Source: Bacteroidia bacterium
Lineage (GTDB): Bacteria; Bacteroidota; Bacteroidia; Chitinophagales; Saprospiraceae
DNA: 35,727 nucleotides
Reading direction: 5' to 3'
Assembly (NCBI GenBank): GCA_018680005.1
Contig: JAHHJQ010000203.1
Span: forward strand, 1-35,727
The notes beneath the pieces were generated by a model that was not told the DNA's origin, did not search any database, and saw nothing but the letters and a program-made list of their open reading frames with translations. Both the position numbers and the translations under genes were made by a program. Shown piece by piece: positions 17,267-25,944 of this stretch (position 1 is its first letter; every line of letters starts with the position of its first letter).

Positions 17267-18088
17267 ATGATTATCTCAAAATATCTGAAGCCAGGATATT
17301 TATTCCTTGGCATCTTGCTTCTGTGTTTGGGTTGCGATAAAGATGACAACACGAGCAACCTTCCTCCTCTGGAAGAATACATAGCAACCAACAATCTGAC
17401 GACTGAGATTACTGCATCAGGATTGCACTATATCATCGACAATCCTGGTACAGGCCGGTCTCCAGGCCAGGAGAGCACCGTTCGATTTTCATTCGTGGCT
17501 AAACTAACCGATGGTACTGTCTTCTCAGATTCTAATGGCGAGCAAGTATATTTTAATACTAGAAATTTTATTCAAGGACTGAATGAAGCAATTCAATTAT
17601 TGAAAGAAGGCGGTAGTGGGATCTTTATAATCCCGCATGAATTGGCTTATGGTACTTCAGGGTTTCAAAATATTCCAGGAAGTGCTGACATCATCTATGA
17701 GATAGAAATGACCAGCGTAGTTATTCCGGTTGCATTCTATATTCAGGAAAACGCTTTGAGTATAGATACAACAACTGCTTCGGGTGTCAAAGTAATCATC
17801 GAAGTGGAAGGAGATGGTAATCACCCGGAAGAATCCAGTACTGTCGAAATCAAATACAGAGGCTACTTTACGGATAATTATTCATTTGATAGTTCGGGAT
17901 CTGATTTTGTATCTCTGAGTTTAAGTCAGGTGATTCCCGGATGGCGTGAAGCGATCCCTGTCTTTAGCAAAGGTGGAAAAGGAAAGATTTTCATACCATA
18001 TACTGAAGGTTATGGAACCACAGGATCAGGACCGATCCCTGGAAGAACGGACTTGATATTTGACATAGAATTAAAGGACTTTTTCTAA
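17267..18088 (+). CDS. FKBP-type peptidyl-prolyl isomerase lipoprotein with two FKBP domains
   Basis: A lipoprotein (lipobox LCLGC) of 273 residues whose body is two FKBP domains. Domain 1 (about 55-160) has lost several FKBP12 active-site residues: the usual Tyr of HYTG is Phe, Asp37 is Ser, and Trp59 is Leu, although LAYGTSG is kept. Domain 2 (about 175-273) keeps Tyr (KYRGY), Phe-Asp (SFDSSG), Val-Ile-x-Gly-Trp (VIPGW), Tyr (GYGTTG) and Phe (IFDIEL), so it is probably the active one. The track start at 17243 is TTG, and ATG at 17267 (MIISKYLKPGYL) gives a proper lipoprotein signal. A related single-domain gene follows. The likely role is folding of envelope proteins in the periplasm. Confidence 0.88.
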   Translation: MIISKYLKPGYLFLGILLLCLGCDKDDNTSNLPPLEEYIATNNLTTEITASGLHYIIDNPGTGRSPGQESTVRFSFVAKLTDGTVFSDSNGEQVYFNTRNFIQGLNEAIQLLKEGGSGIFIIPHELAYGTSGFQNIPGSADIIYEIEMTSVVIPVAFYIQENALSIDTTTASGVKVIIEVEGDGNHPEESSTVEIKYRGYFTDNYSFDSSGSDFVSLSLSQVIPGWREAIPVFSKGGKGKIFIPYTEGYGTTGSGPIPGRTDLIFDIELKDFF

Positions 18089-18159
18089 TCATATCAAGTC
18101 GATAACTTATCCGATTCTCAACAAGAAAAGCTTTACTAGTCCGACAACGCAAGACACTT

Positions 18160-18630
18160 ATGATTAAACATTTTATACCGATGTTCAACAAGGGATACAT
18201 TTTCCTGCTTTTCGCAATGCTCTCAATGTCTTTGGGATGCTCCAAAAATTCTGATCAGGATCTTATAAGTATGGAGGACTACATTGCTGAAAATAATATC
18301 ACGCTTACTACTTCAACTTCATCCGGTCTTGGCCTTTTAATCACTTATCCAGGTGGGGCAAATCGTCCAACCATTTCGAGTCAGGTAACAGTAAAATACA
18401 CGGGCTATCTCACGAGCGGAGAAGTATTTGATGATGGTGGAGGAAATCCTATCACTTTTCCATTACGCAATGTAATTCTAGGCTGGCAAGAAGGTATACC
18501 ATATTTTGGGACAGGGGGAAAAGGAACACTATTTATCCCATCTAACCTGGCATATGGATCTCGAGGCACAGGATCAATACCACCAAATGCTGATCTAATT
18601 TTCGATATTGAATTAATCGATTTTCAATAG
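18160..18630 (+). CDS. FKBP-type peptidyl-prolyl isomerase lipoprotein, single domain
   Basis: A 156-residue lipoprotein with signal FNKGYIFLLFAMLSMSLGC and one FKBP domain. All the main FKBP12 pocket residues are visible: Tyr in KYTGYL, Phe-Asp in VFDDGG, Phe in ITFPL, Val-Ile and Trp in VILGW, Tyr in LAYGSRG and Phe in IFDIEL. It is therefore expected to be catalytically active. The linker MEDYIAENNI after the lipobox resembles LEEYIATNNL of the preceding gene, so the two are paralogues. The start could be 18160 (MIKHFIPM) or the Met at 18181 (MFNKGYI). It ends 8 bases from the convergent transporter gene. Confidence 0.9.
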   Translation: MIKHFIPMFNKGYIFLLFAMLSMSLGCSKNSDQDLISMEDYIAENNITLTTSTSSGLGLLITYPGGANRPTISSQVTVKYTGYLTSGEVFDDGGGNPITFPLRNVILGWQEGIPYFGTGGKGTLFIPSNLAYGSRGTGSIPPNADLIFDIELIDFQ

Positions 18631-18637
18631 TCTTTCT

Positions 18638-19639
18638 TTACATCCTCTTCACCCAGATATTTACGATCATTCCAACAAGGATCATCATAATCCCTATGAA
18701 CCCTAAAAAGGTGTAGCTTTCGCCAAACCAAACAAGCCCAATGATCAAAGAAAATATCAACTCCATATACTTCACAGGTGCCACACGAGAAGCCAGATCC
18801 ATCTGCAAGGCCTTGGTCATAAAGATCTGTGCATAGTATCCCATAACCCCAATTATAAGGAGTAGGACAGACTCATATATCGTTGGTGTCCGCCAAAACC
18901 AGAATAGAGATATGGCGGAAAGTATCGTTGCAAGTAGCATAAAGTAATTGATAATTACCATAGGATGTTCACTCGTTCCGATCTTTCGGATCAATACATA
19001 TACGATTCCATAGCATAATGCTCCGGAAATCCCCAAAATGAGATATAGAGTTTCGACTCTGGTATCAAATCCTTTCAACAAAAAAACTCCTCCAATAGCA
19101 ATCACGAAGAAAATCCATTGGATAACTTGGACACGTTCGTCTAAAAATAAAACTGCCAAAATAGCGGTGAAAACCGGAGCAAGATATTTTAATGAAACCG
19201 ATACTCCCAGGGGCATTTCCTGAAGTGTTATGAAAAATAATATCATCGAGATCACTCCAAATACGGATCTAAGTACCAAGAATTTTTGACTATTCCCGAT
19301 CAAAGGCAAGCGTCTTCTACGTAAATACCACATGCAAAGGATAGAAGTAATACCCGCTCTGAAGAAAATAATCTGAAAAACATGCAAATCATCCAGTTCC
19401 TTTACAATAGATTGCATCAAAGCAAAAAACAATGTAGAGACCAGCATCAGGACAATACCGGGTGTAAGAATTGCTTTTAGTTTACTTGATGGAATAATGT
19501 GATGAATATTTTGGGTCAGGAGATTGTTTTGGAATTGATCAGGAGTACCAAAATTACGAATCAAGGACTTCGGTTCTAAAAGCTTAAAAATAGACTTTCC
19601 CAACCAATGGCAATTCACCTTAGTTAACAAATGCACCAT
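18638..19639 (-). CDS. EamA/DMT-family permease
   Basis: A drug/metabolite-transporter-superfamily inner-membrane protein with about ten helices in two EamA repeats. The first is around IVLMLVSTLFFALMQSIVKEL; the second is around LYLILGISGALCYGIVYVLIRK. Repeat-end motifs are recognisable: PLGVSVSLKYLAPVFTAILAVLFLDERV in repeat 1 and SRVAPVKYMELIFSLIIGLVWFGES in repeat 2. Substrates of the family range from amino acids to nucleotide sugars and cannot be read off. The track ORF carries about 55 residues before the first helix that are not typical of the family, so the real start may be downstream of 19639, possibly at a non-ATG codon. Confidence 0.88.
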   Translation of the reverse strand: MVHLLTKVNCHWLGKSIFKLLEPKSLIRNFGTPDQFQNNLLTQNIHHIIPSSKLKAILTPGIVLMLVSTLFFALMQSIVKELDDLHVFQIIFFRAGITSILCMWYLRRRRLPLIGNSQKFLVLRSVFGVISMILFFITLQEMPLGVSVSLKYLAPVFTAILAVLFLDERVQVIQWIFFVIAIGGVFLLKGFDTRVETLYLILGISGALCYGIVYVLIRKIGTSEHPMVIINYFMLLATILSAISLFWFWRTPTIYESVLLLIIGVMGYYAQIFMTKALQMDLASRVAPVKYMELIFSLIIGLVWFGESYTFLGFIGIMMILVGMIVNIWVKRM

Positions 19640-19863
19640 TCAAAATTTTCAACATTTAATTTTGGGTGTCTATTTTCTTCAGATGTGAACTGCACGACTT
19701 GGCTACCAGAATGAACTGAATATGCCGTGCACTATTAAAATCCTGTTAAACAAAATGTAACCCACATCGACCGATCCTTATATAATCCTAATTTTTTCGG
19801 AAATTCGTCGACCTCAAAATCATAAGATCAGTATAACAAAAATATATACCAAATAGCTGTTAA

Positions 19864-20871
19864 ATGAGCGATACAACCACTGCAGTTGACATTGAAGCAC
19901 TCAATCAACAAATACACATTGAGAGTGCATTTCTTGAAAAACTAAATCAGGCCACCTCAAAAGTTATAGTTGGTCAATCCCAAATGATCGAATCCTTGCT
20001 TTTGGGATTATTGGCTGAAGGGCATGTATTGTTAGAAGGTTTACCTGGTTTAGCAAAAACCTTGTCGATTAAGTCATTGGCTTCTGCAATTGATGCTGAT
20101 TATCACAGGATCCAATTTACCCCGGACCTTCTTCCTGCTGATATCATCGGGACCATGATCTACAATCCCAGTAAGAATGATTTTTCAGTTAGAAAGGGGC
20201 CAATTTTCGCCAACTTCATCCTTGCAGATGAAATCAATCGCGCTCCCGCAAAGGTGCAAAGTGCATTGCTGGAAGCTATGCAAGAACGACAAGTAACCAT
20301 AGGGGGAGAAACCTTCAAACTAGAAGAACCATTTCTCGTCCTGGCAACTCAGAATCCAATCGAGCAGGAGGGTACATATCCACTACCTGAAGCTCAAGTC
20401 GATAGATTCATGCTAAAGGTGGTTATTGGATATCCAGACAGGGAAGAAGAACGTATGATCATCAGGCGAGTCCTTTCTGGACAGACCATGCAGGAAATTG
20501 AAGCAGTAGTACACCCTGAAACTATAATAAAAGCACGTCAAGTGGTCAAGAAGATTTACATGGATGAAAAAATCGAGCAATATATTCTTGATATCGTCTT
20601 TGCAACCAGAGAACCTGAGAAATACGGACTAGCAGAACTAAAACCTCTAATCAACTTTGGAGGATCACCTAGAGCAAGTATCAATCTGGCCAAAGTATCG
20701 AAGGGTTTGGCATTCTTGAGAAGAAGGGGTTATGTCATACCGGAAGATATCAGATATGTTTGCCAAAATGTGCTTCGTCATCGGATTGGCGTAACTTATG
20801 AAGCGGAGGCCGAAAATGTCACTCCGGAAGATATCATTGTGAAGATCCTCAATACTATTGAAGTACCATAA
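19864..20871 (+). CDS. MoxR-family AAA+ ATPase (first gene of Bat operon)
   Basis: A 335-residue AAA+ chaperone-type ATPase of the MoxR (MRP) branch. Walker A is GLPGLAKT, Walker B is FILADEINRAP, and sensor 1 lies in LATQNPIEQEGTYPLPEAQ with the Arg-containing QVDRFMLK. MoxR proteins are thought to assemble or remodel complexes that contain von Willebrand A proteins. Here it is followed 7 bases later by a DUF58 protein and then by BatX/A/B/C/D, the standard Bacteroidota order. The start is a clear ATG in an A-rich context. I see no exact TAnnTTTG in the 220 bases upstream. Confidence 0.95.
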   Translation: MSDTTTAVDIEALNQQIHIESAFLEKLNQATSKVIVGQSQMIESLLLGLLAEGHVLLEGLPGLAKTLSIKSLASAIDADYHRIQFTPDLLPADIIGTMIYNPSKNDFSVRKGPIFANFILADEINRAPAKVQSALLEAMQERQVTIGGETFKLEEPFLVLATQNPIEQEGTYPLPEAQVDRFMLKVVIGYPDREEERMIIRRVLSGQTMQEIEAVVHPETIIKARQVVKKIYMDEKIEQYILDIVFATREPEKYGLAELKPLINFGGSPRASINLAKVSKGLAFLRRRGYVIPEDIRYVCQNVLRHRIGVTYEAEAENVTPEDIIVKILNTIEVP

Positions 20872-20878
20872 ATAATAA

Positions 20879-21748
20879 ATGGAAACAAGCGAGTTAATCA
20901 AAAAGGTTCGCAAGATCGAGATTAAGACTAAAGGTCTGAGCAAGCACATCTTCTCAGGAGAATATCATAGTGCTTTTAAAGGTCGTGGTATGTCTTTCTC
21001 TGAAGTACGAGAATATCAATATGGCGATGATGTCAGAAATATTGATTGGAATGTTACTGCCAGAACCAACGAACCGCATGTTAAAGTATTTGAGGAAGAA
21101 AGAGAGTTAACCGTAATGTTGGTAGTAGATGTGAGCAAGTCTTCCTTTTTCGGAACCGTAAATCAATTTAAGAGCGAGATCATAACAGAAATAAGTGCAG
21201 TTATTTCTTTTTCAGCAATAACTAATAATGACAAAGTCGGAGTTATCTTTTTTTCTGACAAAGTAGAACAATATATCCCCCCGAAAAAAGGCAAACAACA
21301 CATATTGCGTATCATCCGAGAATTGATCAATTTCACTCCCTCCGGTACAGGTACGAGAATCGATCAGGCTTTAGAGTTTATGAATAATGTGATCAAAAAA
21401 CGTTGCACTTGTTTTATTCTCAGCGACTTTATGACAACGGGATATGAAGAATCTCTGCGTATTGCAAAAAAAAGACATGATGTCATCGGGGTCCACATTT
21501 ATGATAAGCGAGAGGCCAGCCTACCTAATGTTGGACTGATCAAAGCCATGGATTCGGAGACTGGAAAGATTGTTTATCTGGATACCAGTTCACGTTCATT
21601 CCGGAAAAAGTACGAAGACCGATTTGAAGACAATTGGAGCTATTTCAAGAAAACATTCCGGAAATCAGGTGCAGATGTAGTCAACATTGCAACCGATGAG
21701 TCTTATGTGAATGCTCTCATGAAGTTTTTTAAAAAGCGTGCAAAATGA
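20879..21748 (+). CDS. DUF58-domain protein of Bat operon
   Basis: A 289-residue cytoplasmic protein with the DUF58 signature GRGMSFSEVREYQYGDDVRNIDWNVTART followed by HVKVFEEERE, common next to MoxR genes. The second half is a von Willebrand A-like fold with a MIDAS-type DVSKS motif (MLVVDVSKSSFFG). There is no signal peptide or membrane segment. It starts 7 bases after the MoxR gene, and its stop overlaps the next ATG (ATGA), so translation is probably coupled. The presumed role is an adaptor between the ATPase and the membrane Bat proteins; this is inferred from gene order. Confidence 0.93.
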   Translation: METSELIKKVRKIEIKTKGLSKHIFSGEYHSAFKGRGMSFSEVREYQYGDDVRNIDWNVTARTNEPHVKVFEEERELTVMLVVDVSKSSFFGTVNQFKSEIITEISAVISFSAITNNDKVGVIFFSDKVEQYIPPKKGKQHILRIIRELINFTPSGTGTRIDQALEFMNNVIKKRCTCFILSDFMTTGYEESLRIAKKRHDVIGVHIYDKREASLPNVGLIKAMDSETGKIVYLDTSSRSFRKKYEDRFEDNWSYFKKTFRKSGADVVNIATDESYVNALMKFFKKRAK

Positions 21749-22671
21749 GAGCAAGGTTCTGGATAGCATCCATCACACTTCTGTTAAGTCTGATACCTGA
21801 TGCAGCGGCACAGATAAGCATCAATAGCAAGGTTGATACTACTGGAATGCTGATCGGAGATCAACAACAATTGCACCTGACGATCCAACATCCAAGAAAA
21901 GCTTTGGTGAAGTCGTTTTATGCCTCCGCACTGGACACTATCACAAATTTTGAAATCATCGAACAAACTCCTTGGGACACCTTAGGAACGGAACCGATTA
22001 CCATCAAAAAAGATATCACTTTTACAATCTTCGATTCTGGCTATTATTGGATTCCCCGTATACCTCATATGATGGTATTGAATGGTGATACAACCCTGGC
22101 TTATTCAAATAATATTCCGATCACAGTTCAGACGATACAAACCGATAGCACTTCTTTGGCTCCTATCAGAGAAATCAAAGAAGAACCTATTACCATAAGG
22201 GATTTCATTCCATATATCATCGGGGCCGCCGTCATGTTTGCTCTAATCGGGTTAATTTATTGGTGGATCAGAAGACCAAAAATGGAGGAAGACGAGGCCG
22301 TCGAAGAAAAGAAAGAGATCATTCCTGCACATGTAATAGCCTTGGAAAAGCTCAAGTCTCTAAGAGACCAGGAGCTCTGGCAAAAAGGAGAACAGAAAGA
22401 ATATCATAGTCAACTTACCTATATCGTACGAGAATATCTTGAAAATCGATATGGCATAACGGCACTGGAATCGACAACCTACGAAATTGAACAAGACTTG
22501 GAATCAGTCGATTTCGATAGCAAATTCAAAGATAATCTGCGTGAGATGCTTAGCATCGCGGATCTCGTAAAGTTTGCAAAGGCGGAGTCGTCGGAGGAAA
22601 TCAATAAACGTATTATCGAACAAGCTGAAGAATTCGTAAATGCTACACAAAAACAGATTGAAGCAATATGA
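21745..22671 (+). CDS. BatX-like protein: signal peptide, periplasmic domain, one membrane helix
   Basis: A 308-residue protein with an N-terminal signal peptide (ARFWIASITLLLSLIPDAAAQ) and a beta-rich periplasmic region of about 130 residues. One membrane helix follows (IIGAAVMFALIGLIYWW), then a cytoplasmic helical tail. The tail contains YIVREYLENRYGITALESTTYEIEQ and SIADLVKFAKAESS, a pattern shared with DUF4381/BatX-like proteins of these operons. It overlaps the DUF58 gene by ATGA and the BatA gene by ATGA. The topology would let it link a periplasmic event to the cytoplasmic MoxR/DUF58 pair; this is inference. Confidence 0.8.
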   Translation: MRARFWIASITLLLSLIPDAAAQISINSKVDTTGMLIGDQQQLHLTIQHPRKALVKSFYASALDTITNFEIIEQTPWDTLGTEPITIKKDITFTIFDSGYYWIPRIPHMMVLNGDTTLAYSNNIPITVQTIQTDSTSLAPIREIKEEPITIRDFIPYIIGAAVMFALIGLIYWWIRRPKMEEDEAVEEKKEIIPAHVIALEKLKSLRDQELWQKGEQKEYHSQLTYIVREYLENRYGITALESTTYEIEQDLESVDFDSKFKDNLREMLSIADLVKFAKAESSEEINKRIIEQAEEFVNATQKQIEAI

Positions 22672-23675
22672 ATTGGTTGATTTGGGCATATGATTTCAAG
22701 AATCCTGAATTTCTAATTCTATTGGGAATCATTCCCGTAATCGGTGCTTATTTCTGGTTCCGTAAAAAGCCATACGAACCTTCGATGACCATTTCTGATG
22801 TTTCAGATTTTATTGAAGATCAATCGATCAGAGGTCGTTTGAGAATATTGCTTCCAATACTCAGAACATTGGCAGGCATAGCGCTGATAATTGCAATGGC
22901 AAGACCACAGTTGACTTTAAAAGAGGAAGAAATTACTGCTGAAGGGATTGACATTGCACTTGTCATGGATCTTTCCAGTAGTATGTTGGCTCAGGATTTC
23001 AAGCCCGATAGACTAGAAGTAAGTAAGCGTGTTGCAGATGAATTTGTTTCCAAAAGAATCCATGACAGAGTTTCGTTATCCGTATTTGCAGGTGAGGCGT
23101 TCACACAATGTCCGCTTACAACGGATCATGAAGTCATGCGCAACTTTCTTGCAGAGCTCAAATGTGGTATCCTGGAAGATGGAACTGCCATAGGAATGGG
23201 ATTAGCTTCAGCAATCAACAGACTCAAAGATAGCGAAGCTAAATCCAAAATCGTGATATTGCTGACGGATGGCGTTAATAATGCGGGTTATATCAAACCG
23301 CTTACGGCAGCCGAAATTGCCCAGGAATTTGATGTCAAAGTTTACACCGTGGGTGTGGGGTCCAGAGGCGATGCACTGACACCGGTATCAAGAAGAAGTG
23401 ATGGGCAATATATTTTTGGATTGGCACGTGTTGAAATTGACGAGGAACTACTTCAGAAAATAGCTGAAATGACAGGTGGCAGATATTACCGTGCGACCAA
23501 TGAGGCAGCATTGCAAAAAATATATGACGAGATTGATGTTTTGGAAAAAACTGAAATTGAAATCACTACAATGAAAAGGTATAGTGACGAATTTTACAAA
23601 TTCGTCATGTGGGCATTGATACTCCTTGGATTAGAGATTCTATTAAGGACTACCGTTCTTAGGATTTTGCCATGA
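22668..23675 (+). CDS. batA: BatA: von Willebrand A membrane protein
   Basis: A 335-residue protein of the aerotolerance operon. Two membrane helices lie at the N terminus (FLILLGIIPVIGAYFWF and LRTLAGIALIIAMA). A VWA domain follows with MIDAS DLSSSM and the second metal loop in LLTDGVNNAG, and a C-terminal helix (FVMWALILLGLEILL) closes the protein. Its start overlaps the stop of the BatX-like gene, and a 48-base gap separates it from BatB. BatA/BatB are thought to form a membrane complex with BatC; deletion of the operon in Bacteroides fragilis affects oxygen tolerance, but the mechanism is not agreed. Confidence 0.92.
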   Translation: MNWLIWAYDFKNPEFLILLGIIPVIGAYFWFRKKPYEPSMTISDVSDFIEDQSIRGRLRILLPILRTLAGIALIIAMARPQLTLKEEEITAEGIDIALVMDLSSSMLAQDFKPDRLEVSKRVADEFVSKRIHDRVSLSVFAGEAFTQCPLTTDHEVMRNFLAELKCGILEDGTAIGMGLASAINRLKDSEAKSKIVILLTDGVNNAGYIKPLTAAEIAQEFDVKVYTVGVGSRGDALTPVSRRSDGQYIFGLARVEIDEELLQKIAEMTGGRYYRATNEAALQKIYDEIDVLEKTEIEITTMKRYSDEFYKFVMWALILLGLEILLRTTVLRILP

Positions 23676-23723
23676 TCTTTAAAGAGTGGAAAATCAGATT
23701 GATGAATTGATGTAAAAACAAAC

Positions 23724-24755
23724 ATGTTTAGATTCGAAAACGAATATTTTCTATATGCCTTATTTATGGTACCGCTATTGCTGGCACTCTTTGGCGGTGT
23801 GATGTGGTGGCGAAAGCGAAAGTTAAAGCAGTTGGGAAATCTAAAGTTATTGGATCGTCTGACACCGCAATATAGCCGCTATAAACATTGGACTAAATCA
23901 ATTTTAATACTCCTGTCCCTGGGATTTTTAATCATCGGTTGGGCTAATCCACAATGGGGAACAAAAAAGGAAAAAGTCAAACGGAAGAGTATCGATGTAT
24001 TCCTCGCAATGGATATATCCAATAGCATGCTGGCAGAAGACATCGCGCCCAGTAGGATGGAAAGGACACGAAATTTCACAGTCAAGTTAATCGATCAATT
24101 AAAAGGTGAGCGGATTGGTTTAATACTATTTGCCGGCAATGCATATCTACAAATGCCTCTGACAACCGACTACGCCGCTGCTGAGTTATTTGTAAGAAGC
24201 GCAAACCCGAGTCAGGCGCCTGCACAAGGAACGGCAATAAGCGAAGCAATAGATTTGGCAGAGCAGTCATTTTCAGAAGACAACAAACAACATAAGGTAC
24301 TAATCGTGCTTTCTGATGGAGAAAATCATGATGAAGAAGCTCTTGAACGTGCACAATCCGCAGCGGCAAATGGATTACTGATCTTTGCAATAGGAGTAGG
24401 TACTCCCAATGGAGGTTATATACCGCAAGCCATAGGTGGCCGCAGAGATTTCAAAAGAGATAGTGAAGGAGCACCCATTATGACAAGATTGAATGAACAA
24501 ATGCTGGCTGATCTCGCCTCTGCTGGAAACGGATCCTATTTCAATCTGGCCGAAGGAGAAAAGATAGTAGATGCTCTTAAAACCAGCCTGGACAGAGTTG
24601 AAAAACGTGAGTTGGAACAAAGATCATTTAGTGAATTTGAAAGCTATTTCCAATACTTTATCGGAATTGGTTTGTTATTACTGATAGTTGAATTTTTGAT
24701 ACCCTATACTCGTAGTGGTATCTTAGCCGGTAAAGATTTGTTTTCTTCAAACTGA
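23724..24755 (+). CDS. batB: BatB: von Willebrand A membrane protein
   Basis: A 343-residue paralogue of BatA. There are helices at the N terminus (LYALFMVPLLLALFGGVMWW and ILILLSLGFLIIGWA), a VWA domain with MIDAS DISNSM, a second loop in LSDGENHDEEA, and a C-terminal anchor (YFIGIGLLLLIVEFLI). The VWA core contains LFAGNAYLQMPLTTDY, the BatB-type counterpart of VFAGEAFTQCPLTTDH in BatA. The gene starts 48 bases after batA and ends 5 bases before batC. It is presumed to form a complex with BatA and BatC in the inner membrane. Confidence 0.92.
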   Translation: MFRFENEYFLYALFMVPLLLALFGGVMWWRKRKLKQLGNLKLLDRLTPQYSRYKHWTKSILILLSLGFLIIGWANPQWGTKKEKVKRKSIDVFLAMDISNSMLAEDIAPSRMERTRNFTVKLIDQLKGERIGLILFAGNAYLQMPLTTDYAAAELFVRSANPSQAPAQGTAISEAIDLAEQSFSEDNKQHKVLIVLSDGENHDEEALERAQSAAANGLLIFAIGVGTPNGGYIPQAIGGRRDFKRDSEGAPIMTRLNEQMLADLASAGNGSYFNLAEGEKIVDALKTSLDRVEKRELEQRSFSEFESYFQYFIGIGLLLLIVEFLIPYTRSGILAGKDLFSSN

Positions 24756-24760
24756 TTTGG

Positions 24761-25462
24761 ATGAGACTTTTACTAACTACAACATTCATTATGTTCTTGT
24801 GCATGATAACAAATGCCCAGAATGCACATGACTGGAAACGCGAAGGTGACAAAGCCTATCGTAATGGTGACTATCAGACTTCAGAAGAAGCGTATCGCAA
24901 AGCTGAATTAGATAAAAAAACCGCCAACGGCATATTTAATCTTGGAAATAGTATCTATCAACAGGAACGGTATGAAGAGGCAGTTCGTCAATATGAAGAA
25001 TTGGCCAATCGCACCAACGCCAACGATACAGACCGTGCAGATGCCTTTCACAATTTAGGAAACAGCTACTTCAATCTTCAACAATTTGATAAAAGCATAG
25101 AGGCATATAAGAACTCGTTGAAGCTAAATCCAAAGGACATGGCCACCAAATATAATCTGGCTCAGGCACTTAGACAGTTGAGACTGCAACAGGAACAACA
25201 ACAGCAACAACAGCAACAAGAACAGGAAGAACAGGATCAGGAGCAAAATCAAGACCAGCAACAACAAGAACAACAGGAAGAAGAACAGCAGCAACAACAG
25301 CAGCAAGAACCTCAGGAAAATCAACAAGAAGAACCCCAACAGGATTTGACCAAAGAGGAAGCCCGGCAACTTCTGGAAATTATGGAGCAAGAAGAAAAAA
25401 AGGTGCAGGAAAAGCTTAAGAAAGCTCAAAAGGGTCCAAACAAATCCAAAAAGGACTGGTAG
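24761..25462 (+). CDS. batC: BatC: TPR protein with Gln/Glu-rich region
   Basis: A 233-residue protein with a signal peptide (LLLTTTFIMFLCMITNAQ). Tetratricopeptide repeats follow (DWKREGDKAYRNGDYQTSEEAYRK, NLGNSIYQQERYEEAVRQYEE, NLGNSYFNLQQFDKSIEAYKN). A long stretch of Gln and Glu (about residues 143-195) and a Lys-rich end (KEEARQLLEIMEQEEKKVQEKLKK) complete it. TPR plus a Gln-rich linker is typical of BatC. It begins 5 bases after batB. It is presumed to be the periplasmic partner of BatA/BatB. Confidence 0.92.
   Translation: MRLLLTTTFIMFLCMITNAQNAHDWKREGDKAYRNGDYQTSEEAYRKAELDKKTANGIFNLGNSIYQQERYEEAVRQYEELANRTNANDTDRADAFHNLGNSYFNLQQFDKSIEAYKNSLKLNPKDMATKYNLAQALRQLRLQQEQQQQQQQQEQEEQDQEQNQDQQQQEQQEEEQQQQQQQEPQENQQEEPQQDLTKEEARQLLEIMEQEEKKVQEKLKKAQKGPNKSKKDW
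25187..25342 (+). repeat. CAA/CAG/GAA coding repeat inside batC
   Basis: A 156-base purine-rich low-complexity tract of CAA, CAG, GAA and GAT codons encodes the Gln/Glu-rich linker. Long runs of CAA and CAG codons could change copy number by slippage in steps of three without breaking the frame. Confidence 0.75.
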
Positions 25463-25478
25463 GCGTTAATTATTATAT

Positions 25479-25943
25479 ATGCGAATTTTACTACTTATTT
25501 CATTCTTGATTTGGAGTCCTTCCTTAGAAGCGCAGGATAGTGATATGAGGCTAGAGCTTAGTGCAAGTGCCGATACGATTTACTTTGGAAACGCCTTCAA
25601 AGTAGAGTACAAGTTTGTAAATGGACGATTTGGAAGGTATGCGACACCGGAATTGGCGAATTTCGATCTATTGGCAGGTCCAAATCGATCCTCTAGTATG
25701 TCAATCATCAATGGACAGCGTTCCAGTGAAGAAATCATCTCCAATTATTACAGGCCTCAAAAGACAGGAACTTTTGAAATTCCCGGATTTCAACTCGAGA
25801 GGGATGACAAAACAATGTATTCCAATGCCATTACTATTGTTGTTGTAGAGAATCCAGACAATTTACAGCAAGACCCAAATACAGGACAGCTAGAGGGAAG
25901 ACCAATGGTAAAGAAAAAGGTACGCAAAAGATATAAGATCTGA
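25479..25943 (+). CDS. Small secreted protein with a single BatD-like N-terminal domain
   Basis: A 154-residue protein with its own signal peptide (RILLLISFLIWSPSLEAQ) and one beta-rich domain. The domain aligns by eye with the start of the BatD protein encoded next: FDLLAGPNRSSSMSIINGQ here against FEILNGPSRSMSTSIYNGV in BatD. Both also share a following SSE, Y-x-x-x-P-x-x-x-G-x-F pattern. The C terminus is strongly basic (KKKVRKRYK) with no membrane helix. It lies 16 bases after batC, and its stop is 1 base before the batD ATG. It is not a frameshifted part of BatD, because BatD has its own signal peptide and a complete first domain. It is either a recent partial duplication or a distinct Bat subunit. 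Confidence 0.75.
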   Translation: MRILLLISFLIWSPSLEAQDSDMRLELSASADTIYFGNAFKVEYKFVNGRFGRYATPELANFDLLAGPNRSSSMSIINGQRSSEEIISNYYRPQKTGTFEIPGFQLERDDKTMYSNAITIVVVENPDNLQQDPNTGQLEGRPMVKKKVRKRYKI

Positions 25944-25944
25944 A

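Noticed and set aside
25124-25429. 101-residue Leu/Phe-rich minus-strand ORF opposite batC
   Set aside because: It is the antisense reading of the CAA/GAA repeat and gives an artificial Leu/Phe-rich product.
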